Shown one piece after another: positions 1 to 5,065 of a stretch of DNA of 6,612 bases. The notes under the pieces were generated by a model. The model did no database searches. It saw only the letters and a program-made list of their open reading frames with translations, and was not told the DNA's origin. Made by a program: the position numbers and the translations under genes. The DNA is from Phycisphaerales bacterium (GTDB lineage: Bacteria; Planctomycetota; Phycisphaerae; SM23-33). Numbering within the stretch: the first letter of the stretch is position 1; each line of letters opens with the position of its first letter. The DNA lies in the NCBI GenBank assembly GCA_003153915.1, contig PMBX01000072.1, positions 1-6,612 on the forward strand. The letters are read 5' to 3'.

Positions 1-378
1 CTGGGCGCCTTCAGCCCGCTGATCGCGTTCCTGGTCTGGAACGCGCCGCCGATGACGCCGGGCGTCGCGCGGTCCGGCGGAACCTACAGTTTCATCCAAA
101 TCACCCACGTCGTGGTCATCGCGTTCGCAGGCGTGGTGGCGAATCTGCGCCTGGTGCAACTGCTGCGTGAATTGAGCGGCAATCCCGCCATCGCCCGCCG
201 GGTGCTGCTCGCCTGGCTGGCCGGCAACCTCTTTTTGGGCAGCCAGCTTTCCTGGATCCTGCGCCCGTTTATCGGGTCGCCGGACCTGCCGGTCGAGTTC
301 CTTCGCGCCACGGCGTTTCAAGGCAACTTCTACGAGGCCGTTTTTCATTCGCTCGCCCGGCTCGCAACTTTTGACTGA
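1..378 (+). CDS. Membrane protein of unknown function, C-terminal part (5' end outside window)
   Basis: Frame 1 is open from the first base to a TGA at 376-378, giving 125 visible residues. The ATG at base 52 is internal, because the frame upstream of it already reads as a hydrophobic helix (LGAFSPLIAFLVW). Three hydrophobic stretches are visible, near residues 1-14, 31-48 and 66-86. They are followed by the motif LRPFIG (87-92) and an aromatic tail around GNFYEAVF. The same order of helix, helix and LRP(F/I)(I/V)G motif recurs in the next gene, so the two look like tandem paralogues. The gap to the next start is 56 bp and shows no terminator, so co-transcription is likely. I do not recognise the family and assign no function; an inner-membrane location is inferred from the helices. 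Confidence 0.8.
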   Translation: MGAFSPLIAFLVWNAPPMTPGVARSGGTYSFIQITHVVVIAFAGVVANLRLVQLLRELSGNPAIARRVLLAWLAGNLFLGSQLSWILRPFIGSPDLPVEFLRATAFQGNFYEAVFHSLARLATFD

Positions 379-425
379 GGACAATTCCCAAAAACCGATC
401 GCGAATCACATTTAACCCTTCAGCC

Positions 426-429
426 AGGA
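426..429 (+). promoter_or_regulatory. Ribosome binding site that favours the second ATG of the next gene
   Basis: AGGA at 426-429 lies 5 bases before the ATG at 435, which is a workable spacing. It overlaps the ATG at 429, so that earlier codon has no usable site at normal distance. This favours 435 as the start. The difference is only two residues. Confidence 0.5.
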
Positions 430-434
430 TGAAT

Positions 435-1208
435 ATGAGCAACACAAATCCGCTGTCCGCATCGATCCCCCCGCAATTCCCGGCCGCTCCGGCCCCGTCC
501 CGCCTGCTGCCGCTCGGCGAGAATCCCGAAGATCGCGAGCCCGTCATTGGCCCGCTGGCTGCCGTGGAAGCGATTCTGCGCCAGCCAAGGCGCGTGATGT
601 TTCAATTGCGCCAGCCGGGTTCGGGCGCTCTTATCCGGGCGATGCTCACCGTCGCCATCCTGTGCGCGGCCGTGTACGGGATCGTGGTGGGGACGTTTTC
701 CATGGGACAACAGCTTTGGGTCGCGCCGGTCAAGATCGCCGCCGGCCTCATCCTCTCGGCCCTGATCTGCCTGCCGAGCCTTTATATCTTCACCTGTCTG
801 AGCGGCAGCCGCGCCCGCCTGTCGGAAATCTGCGGGCTGCTCAGCGGCTTGCTCTTGCTCATGACCCTCCTGCTTGTCGGTTTCGCTCCCGTCGCCTGGC
901 TTTTTTCTCAATCCACCCAATCGGCCGCCGGGATGGGCGCCCTGCATTTGGTCTTCGGGCTGATCTCGACCATTTTCGGCCTGCGCTTTCTTTACGCCGG
1001 TTTCCGCCATTCCCAGGCCAGGTCCCCGGCGGGTCTATTTACGTGGGCCTTTATCTTTGTCCTCGTCGCGCTGCAAATGACCACGGCGCTGCGGCCCATC
1101 GTGGGCCAGGCCGGCAGCTTTCTGCCCAAAGAAAAAATGTTCTTCATGGCCTACTGGGCGGAATGCCTTAAATCGGCTCCGGCGGCGGAGTCATCCCGCA
1201 GAGAATAG
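435..1208 (+). CDS. Five-helix membrane protein of unknown function, paralogue of the upstream gene
   Basis: The gene encodes 257 residues from the ATG at 435 (259 from the ATG at 429) and ends at a TAG. The first 60 residues are proline-rich and soluble. They are followed by about five membrane helices near residues 67-88, 98-121, 131-158, 169-190 and 200-219. LRPIVG (219-224) sits just after the last helix, followed by an aromatic segment containing MFFMAYW. Residues 148-245 can be lined up with the whole visible part of the preceding protein: LVGFAPVAWLF against LGAFSPLIAFL, the next helix, and LRPIVG against LRPFIG. No catalytic motif is visible, and the conserved residues expected of an exosortase are absent. 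The PadR gene begins 5 bp after the stop, so this is probably part of the same operon. The topology recalls Yip1-like small membrane proteins, but I do not assign that family. Confidence 0.85.
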   Translation: MSNTNPLSASIPPQFPAAPAPSRLLPLGENPEDREPVIGPLAAVEAILRQPRRVMFQLRQPGSGALIRAMLTVAILCAAVYGIVVGTFSMGQQLWVAPVKIAAGLILSALICLPSLYIFTCLSGSRARLSEICGLLSGLLLLMTLLLVGFAPVAWLFSQSTQSAAGMGALHLVFGLISTIFGLRFLYAGFRHSQARSPAGLFTWAFIFVLVALQMTTALRPIVGQAGSFLPKEKMFFMAYWAECLKSAPAAESSRRE

Positions 1209-1213
1209 GCCCC

Positions 1214-1558
1214 GTGAACGATTTTTTTGACAACTGGACGGTGCAGGTCCGCAAGGGCGTCCTCGAGCTTTGTATCCTCACCGCGCTGGCCGAAAAGGAG
1301 CGCTACGGCTACGAGTTGGTCAAGACCCTCGTCGCCGTTCCGGGCCTCGGCGTCACGGAAGGGACCCTCTATCCCTTGCTCTCGCGTCTGCGCGTCCAGG
1401 GTTACATCTCGGCCCGCCTGGAGGAATCGTCCGAGGGACCCGCCCGAAAGTACTATGCGCTGACCGCGGACGGCACCAAAGTCATGGCCGCCATGAACGA
1501 CTACCTCGAAGACCTGAATCACGGAATACGCAAGCTGCAAGAAAGGAACAAGACATGA
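1214..1558 (+). CDS. PadR-family transcriptional regulator
   Basis: This is a 114-residue winged-helix DNA-binding protein starting at GTG. The start is fixed by the family's usual opening, here NWTVQVRKGVLELCILTAL at residues 7-25. Family hallmarks seen are YGYEL (31-35), the recognition-helix stretch VTEGTLYPLLSRLR (47-60), a wing around LEESSEGPARKYYALTADG (69-87) and a C-terminal helix that would support dimerisation. The length is typical of the short PadR subfamily that lacks a long C-terminal domain. PadR proteins usually repress neighbouring genes or their own operon, and the short subfamily is often coded directly before a HAAS-domain membrane protein, as here. The stop codon overlaps the next start (ATGA, 1555-1558), which implies translational coupling. 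The ligand and operator cannot be read from the sequence. Confidence 0.95.
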   Translation: MNDFFDNWTVQVRKGVLELCILTALAEKERYGYELVKTLVAVPGLGVTEGTLYPLLSRLRVQGYISARLEESSEGPARKYYALTADGTKVMAAMNDYLEDLNHGIRKLQERNKT

Positions 1559-4215
1559 GCCCATGGACCGATTCCGCCAAAGCCAGGCTGGATCAATACC
1601 TGTCGGGCATACGCCAGTCCCTCTCCGCCTCCGGCGCAGATGTGAACGAGGTCACCGAGGACTTGCGCCGCCATGTCGAAGTAGAAATCGCCGCGCTCAA
1701 CTTGACCGCGGTAACCGAACAGGACGTCGGGCGAATCCTCGCGCGCATCGGCGTGCCCGAGCCTGGCCCGGCCACCCCCGTCACCGCCGCATCTCCATCG
1801 CCTTCCCTCCCACAGCCTCCCAAGGGCGGCTTCCCTTCCAAGCTCGGCGCGGGCCTGCTCCTTCTCTTCGGTGTCCTCCTCCCGCTCGGCACCGTCGTCT
1901 ATGAGTTCCTGAGTGGGGCCTGTGCCGGCGTCCTGTTCGATCCCATCCCGACCTCGGGGCACGCCGTGCTCGTCACCCTCGTCCCCGTCGTCAATCTCGC
2001 GGTTTGGATGGCTGTGCTCCACCCTCATCCGCGCTGGCGGACCCGTCTGGGCTGGGCCAACGGTTTTGCGATCGGTGTGGGGCTGGTTTATGCCTTGCTT
2101 TTCCTGCCGGCCACTCCCTTCGCCCTGATCGGCATTCTGGTCCTCGGCTTTGGGTTCGTGCCCCTCGCGCCTCTGTCCGCTTTCCTCTGCTCCCTGGAGC
2201 TGCGCCGGCAACTGCGTCGTGCCGCCGGCGAGCGCAGTTCCCTGCGCGGATTGTGGCCGGGCCTGGGACTCGGCGTCGCCGCCGTAGTGGTTTTGACGCT
2301 GCCGATAATCCTCACCCAGGTCGGCCTGGGCATGGCCGACTCGGACTCGCCGTCGGAGAGCACGCGTGGCATCCGCTGGCTGCGGACCTGGGGCAAGGAG
2401 GAGGATCTGCTCCGGGCCTGCTACGGACACACCGGGCGGAGCGGCGAACTGTATCCCTGGGGCAAGTATATCATTCCCGAAACTGCCCGGACCATTTACT
2501 ACCGCGTTTACGGCCGCCCCTTCAATTCCGTGCCGCCCCCCAAACTCTATGCCGGACGCGCCCGCTGGGTTCTGGTCGAGAAAGAGTTCACCTGGGACGC
2601 CGACCAGGCAGGCGATAGGGTTGCGGGCCGTATCCGCGGACTCTCCCTCGCGGCCTCGCGCCAGGACGCCGTCATTTATCCCGAGGCCGCCCTCGCTTAC
2701 ACTGAATGGACCCTCGAGTTCAAAAACGACTCAGGCCTGCAGCGCGAGGCGCGCTCCCAGGTCCAACTGCCTCCGGGCGGAGTCGTCTCCCGGCTCACCC
2801 TGTGGATCGATGGCGAAGAACGCGAAGCCGCTTTCGGCGGCCGCAGCCAGGTCAAAACCGCCTACAAAGAAGTCGTCCAACGCAGACGCGACCCGGTGCT
2901 CGTCACCACCTGCGGCCCCGATCGCATCCTCGTCCAGTGCTTTCCCGTGCCGCCCGGCGGCGGGCGGATGAAACTGCGCCTGGGCGTCGTCGCCCCGCTC
3001 GTCCTGACCAGTGCCGACACCGGTTGTCTGCGCTCGCCGTTCTTCGTCGAACGCAATTTCACCATCGGCGACCAGTTTCAGCATTCGCTTTGGGTCGAAT
3101 CGAGCCAGCCGGTTGAAGCTCCCGCCGGCAAGCTCAAACCGGAACCGGGCAAGCCCGGCGTCCACGCTCTCCGCGGCCAGCTCCGCGACGCGGACCTCTC
3201 GGCTCCGGTGAACACCATCCGTGCCCATCGTCCCGCAGACCGCTCTTCGGCCTCAACCAGCGGCACCCGGGCTACCACCAACCAAATCATTCTTCAGGCG
3301 ATTCGCGACAAACCCGTGACCCCGCCCGATCGCGTCATCCTCGTCGTCGATGGCACCAAAGGCCTCGAAGTCACTTACCGCGCCATTTGCGCCGCGCTCG
3401 TGAGGCTCCCGGCAGATATCGATTTCGCGCTGTTGCTGGCCCGCGATGGCTGCGAAGAGATCATCCCGCTGCAGAAGGGCAGCGCGGACCTTTATCGGCG
3501 GGTTGCTCTCACCAAGTTCCACAGCCCGGGCGGCCATGACAATGTCCCCGCGCTCATCCGCGCGGGCGAGCTGGCCGCCGAGGCAAAGGCCCCGGCAATC
3601 GTCTGGATCCATGGTCCCCAGCCCATCCTCCTGGACTCGGCCGATGAACTCCGGCAACGCTTCGACCGCAGCGCCAACCCGCCGCTGCTCCTGGAAGTCG
3701 AGGCGCAACCCGGCCCGAACCGAATTTTGGAAAAACTCGACGGCCTCAAATCTGTCCGCTCGCTCCTGCGCTTGGGCAACCTCGAGGACGACCTCAGCCG
3801 TTTGTTTGCCGGCTGGACCGGTAAGTTGAGTATTCTCGATTACGTGCGGGAACCCGCCGGCTCAGCCGCCGCCATCGACCATCAGGAAGGAAAGGCCGCT
3901 TCCGCTCACCTCGCGCGACTTTGGGCCGCCGAAGAGGTGTCGCGCCTTTGTGCCGCGCGCCGCTTCGATGATGCCGTGCGCTTGGCCGCCCGTTATCAGC
4001 TCGTCACTCCCGTAAGTGGTGCGGTGGTCCTGGAAACGCAGGCCCAATACGAACGCGCCGGCCTTCAGGCCGCCCCGCCTGAATCCGTGCCCACAGTCCC
4101 CGAACCCTCCGCCGCCCACCTCCTGCTTCTGGCCCTGCTGGTCCTGGCCGCCACCCATCGCGCCCGGCGACGACGCGAGAACCGTCCAATAAATCCCAAA
4201 ACACACGGAGACTGA
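1555..4215 (+). CDS. HAAS-like / membrane / VIT / VWA-like protein with PEP-CTERM-type sorting signal
   Basis: The protein has 886 residues. The start at 1555 is supported by AAAGGA at 1542-1547, 7 bases upstream, and by the ATGA overlap with the PadR gene. The open frame continues back to 1270, but that part only shadows PadR. Residues 1-70 are a helical HAAS-like domain (EVTEDLRRHVEVEIA, then VTEQDVGRILARIGVPEP). A proline-rich linker leads to about five helices near 97-119, 134-155, 167-187, 189-212 and 236-257. Residues about 365-480 match a VIT domain (YTEWTLEFKNDSG, VQLPPGGVVSRLTLWIDG, TAYKEVVQRRRDPVLV). Residues about 593-750 look like a VWA fold, but the metal motif is DGTKG (599-603), not DxSxS. 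A helical segment ends with YQLVTPVSGAVVLET (814-828). The C-terminus has VPEPS (848-852), a hydrophobic run and RARRRR (869-874), as in exosortase substrates. It resembles the VIT proteins paired with dedicated exosortases (MSEP-CTERM or XrtN-type); the subfamily assignment is from memory and tentative. Confidence 0.9.
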   Translation: MSPWTDSAKARLDQYLSGIRQSLSASGADVNEVTEDLRRHVEVEIAALNLTAVTEQDVGRILARIGVPEPGPATPVTAASPSPSLPQPPKGGFPSKLGAGLLLLFGVLLPLGTVVYEFLSGACAGVLFDPIPTSGHAVLVTLVPVVNLAVWMAVLHPHPRWRTRLGWANGFAIGVGLVYALLFLPATPFALIGILVLGFGFVPLAPLSAFLCSLELRRQLRRAAGERSSLRGLWPGLGLGVAAVVVLTLPIILTQVGLGMADSDSPSESTRGIRWLRTWGKEEDLLRACYGHTGRSGELYPWGKYIIPETARTIYYRVYGRPFNSVPPPKLYAGRARWVLVEKEFTWDADQAGDRVAGRIRGLSLAASRQDAVIYPEAALAYTEWTLEFKNDSGLQREARSQVQLPPGGVVSRLTLWIDGEEREAAFGGRSQVKTAYKEVVQRRRDPVLVTTCGPDRILVQCFPVPPGGGRMKLRLGVVAPLVLTSADTGCLRSPFFVERNFTIGDQFQHSLWVESSQPVEAPAGKLKPEPGKPGVHALRGQLRDADLSAPVNTIRAHRPADRSSASTSGTRATTNQIILQAIRDKPVTPPDRVILVVDGTKGLEVTYRAICAALVRLPADIDFALLLARDGCEEIIPLQKGSADLYRRVALTKFHSPGGHDNVPALIRAGELAAEAKAPAIVWIHGPQPILLDSADELRQRFDRSANPPLLLEVEAQPGPNRILEKLDGLKSVRSLLRLGNLEDDLSRLFAGWTGKLSILDYVREPAGSAAAIDHQEGKAASAHLARLWAAEEVSRLCAARRFDDAVRLAARYQLVTPVSGAVVLETQAQYERAGLQAAPPESVPTVPEPSAAHLLLLALLVLAATHRARRRRENRPINPKTHGD

Positions 4216-4322
4216 TCCCGTCACGATAGCTATGAAAACCGTGTAATGCACTTGTCCGAACAACAGAAGAAGAACGACCAGCGCGACCAGGGGGACGATG
4301 GCAACAGGAAGCCGGCGAACAG

Positions 4323-4351
4323 GTCAGCGACCGGAGCCAGCCGGCGCTGAC
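4323..4351 (+). terminator. Hairpin, possible terminator of the PadR/VIT operon
   Basis: GTCAGCG (4323-4329) pairs with CGCTGAC (4345-4351). Inside it CCGG (4331-4334) pairs with CCGG (4341-4344), leaving one bulged A at 4330 and a six-base loop, AGCCAG. That gives 11 GC-rich pairs, 107 bp after the VIT gene stop. The downstream bases (GCTCGATTTG) hold only a three-T run, so a classic intrinsic terminator is doubtful. A weak terminator or a processing/stability hairpin fits equally well. Confidence 0.4.
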
Positions 4352-4360
4352 GCTCGATTT

Positions 4361-4402
4361 GTCCCTGAGAGAATCGGCTGACTGAGCTGCGGGACTTCTC
4401 TC
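4361..4402 (+). other. Two overlapping inverted repeats (alternative stems)
   Basis: GTCCC (4361-4365) is complementary to GGGAC (4391-4395), and GAGAGAA (4367-4373) is complementary to TTCTCTC (4396-4402). The arms alternate, so the stems cannot nest. The connecting loops of 1 and 0 bases make a simple pseudoknot unlikely, so at most one stem would form at a time. The element lies just upstream of the 11-bp repeats. No function is assigned, and chance is possible for the 5-bp stem. Confidence 0.3.
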
Positions 4403-4424
4403 GCGCCGGAGTGTGGGTCACCGG

Positions 4425-4463
4425 TTTTACAGATCTTTTACGAGACTTTTACCGAACATTGAC
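4425..4463 (+). repeat. Three TTTTAC direct repeats at exact 11-bp spacing, probable regulator binding site
   Basis: TTTTAC occurs at 4425, 4436 and 4447, each followed by five bases (AGATC, GAGAC, CGAAC). A fourth, weaker copy, ATTGAC, lies in register at 4458-4463 and overlaps the -35 box. Head-to-tail half-sites one helical turn apart are the usual pattern for OmpR/PhoB-family response regulators; for example, PhoP boxes in Bacillus are TT-A-A-type hexamers with the same period. The position directly upstream of and into the -35 box suits either activation or repression. The regulator itself is not in the window. Confidence 0.55.
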
Positions 4464-4488
4464 AAACGGTCACCCCCAGGGCGATAGC
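4459..4488 (+). promoter_or_regulatory. Predicted sigma-70-type promoter
   Basis: The -35 box is a perfect TTGACA at 4459-4464. After 18 bp comes GATAGC (4483-4488), a 3/6 match to the -10 consensus. Transcription would start near 4495, about 26 bases before a good Shine-Dalgarno sequence at 4521-4526. The weak -10 box combined with upstream repeats suggests a regulated promoter. It would drive the small ORFs and probably the beta-helix gene, leaving a leader of about 570 bases before the latter. Confidence 0.5.
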
Positions 4489-4530
4489 ATCCCTGCAAAT
4501 GGACCGTCGGTCGCTTTCCTGAGGGGCTAC

Positions 4531-4635
4531 ATGAAAGGAAGGCAGAAGCGGACGCAAGGGTCACACGATGGAACCTGGCGGGCGGGCGGGTCACAGCCGC
4601 GCGACCATCAAACCAAAGAGAAAGTCAAAAGATGA
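4531..4635 (+). CDS. Short basic ORF, possible leader peptide (34 aa)
   Basis: The start ATG is preceded by GAGGGG (4521-4526) at normal spacing, and it is the first ATG with a good ribosome site downstream of the predicted promoter. The peptide is short, hydrophilic and strongly basic, beginning MKGRQKRTQG and ending KEKVKR. It has no signal peptide and no motif I recognise. Its TGA overlaps the next ATG (ATGA, 4632-4635), an arrangement that couples translation of the two. It may be a leader peptide, a real small protein, or a chance ORF in an untranslated leader. The start signals are better evidence than the peptide itself. Confidence 0.3.
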   Translation: MKGRQKRTQGSHDGTWRAGGSQPRDHQTKEKVKR

Positions 4636-4867
4636 AACGAATGTTCCTGCTCATTGTTCTTCTCGGCGGCGTTGCTGCATAAGGGCTTCTATTGCTCGTC
4701 ATGAGATTAGCTCACGCCTCGGAAAACGCAAGGTGTCCCGTAACCTCACTGACGCCCCACTTGCGGAATATCTGAACTATGATATTAGTAGATTAAATCT
4801 CTCTTTTTATGGGGTGGACTGGCGCGCAAATAAAGGCCGCCCCCGGAAAATATCTGAAAGGACAAAG
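4632..4867 (+). pseudogene. Signal-peptide-like ORF broken after 16 codons, with a possible STN-like remnant
   Basis: The ATG at 4632 opens a perfect export-signal start (MKRMFLLIVLLGGVAA) that stops at TAA 4680-4682. Just past the stop, the frame shifted by one base reads as ordinary protein for about 55 codons (EISSRLGKRKVSRNLTDAP, then LAEYLNYDISRLNLSFYG). The run VSRNLTDAPLAEYLNYDISR resembles the short STN/secretin-type motif (V-x-x-x-L-x-D-x-P-L-x-E-x-L). The simplest reading is a small exported protein broken by a frameshift and truncated later. The alternatives are a genuine 16-residue hydrophobic peptide, or chance. Base composition in the second half is more AT-rich than in the flanking genes. 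Family assignment is weak. Confidence 0.25.
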
Positions 4868-5065
4868 ATGGAGTCAAAGGCGTCCGGATGGGGGGTGGGC
4901 TTCTTCCAGGCGAGTGGGTCCTGTTCCCGCGGCAGCAATAACGACGGCGCGACGATCACATGGGTCGACGCGCTGCGAGGGCCGGGCAGCCGGCACGGTC
5001 GGCGAGCGGAGTCTTGGATCGAAGAGCGGGGCGACAAACAGCAAGAGACAGCACAAAGCATATGA
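4868..5065 (+). CDS. Small ORF of unknown function overlapping the beta-helix gene (65 aa)
   Basis: The ATG has a strong Shine-Dalgarno site (GAAAGGA, 4856-4862) 5 bases upstream, and the TGA overlaps the start of the following gene (ATGA, 5062-5065). The beta-helix gene has only a weak ribosome site of its own, so translational coupling through this ORF would make sense. The product is hydrophilic (for example SNNDGATITWVDALRG) with no signal peptide, helix pair or known motif. The frame stays open upstream to 4568, so this may instead be the tail of a longer broken gene. Codon bias is not convincing. It could equally be an untranslated leader. Confidence 0.3.
   Translation: MESKASGWGVGFFQASGSCSRGSNNDGATITWVDALRGPGSRHGRRAESWIEERGDKQQETAQSI

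Larger units (their letters stand above)
4216..5061. other. Long region without a confident gene between two transcription units
   Basis: These 846 bases separate the PadR/VIT operon from the beta-helix gene. No ORF here shows clear homology or steady codon bias. Contents from left to right are a hairpin, alternative stems, 11-bp repeats with a promoter, a 34-codon ORF, a 16-residue signal-peptide-like ORF, an AT-rich patch at about 4765-4815 and a 65-codon ORF; most have their own entries. The AT-rich patch contains TATGAT (4778-4783), one mismatch from a -10 consensus, but no good -35 box lies 16-18 bp upstream. On the minus strand, 4323 down to about 4190 reads as two hydrophobic segments without a start codon. 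Confidence 0.7.

Noticed and set aside
52..54. ATG at 52 as the start of the first gene
   Set aside because: The frame is open upstream to base 1 with a hydrophobic helix that matches the paralogue, so the gene begins outside the window.
371..399. Promoter before the second gene, based on TTGACT at 371-376
   Set aside because: No acceptable -10 box lies 16-18 bp downstream, and the gene fits an operon with its upstream paralogue.
420..1010. Minus-strand ORF of 196 codons
   Set aside because: It is antisense to a convincing membrane protein, is rich in Gln, Arg and Gly, and shows no motif; typical of GC-rich shadow frames.
1..1208. Exosortase function for the two small membrane proteins
   Set aside because: Neither shows the Cys/Arg/His catalytic pattern of exosortases, and both are related to each other by a different motif.
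1270..1554. Upstream extension of the large VIT gene, with an ATG at 1270
   Set aside because: This stretch overlaps the well-supported PadR gene in another frame and reads as arginine-rich shadow. The start at 1555 has a good ribosome site and the ATGA overlap.
1519..2430. Minus-strand ORF of 303 codons
   Set aside because: It lies opposite the HAAS/membrane part of the VIT gene and has low-complexity Glu/Gly/Arg composition with no family features.
4203..4244. ACACGG/CCGTGT inverted repeat as an operon terminator
   Set aside because: It has only 6 bp with a 30-base loop, overlaps the stop codon and has no T-run. The hairpin at 4323-4351 is much stronger.
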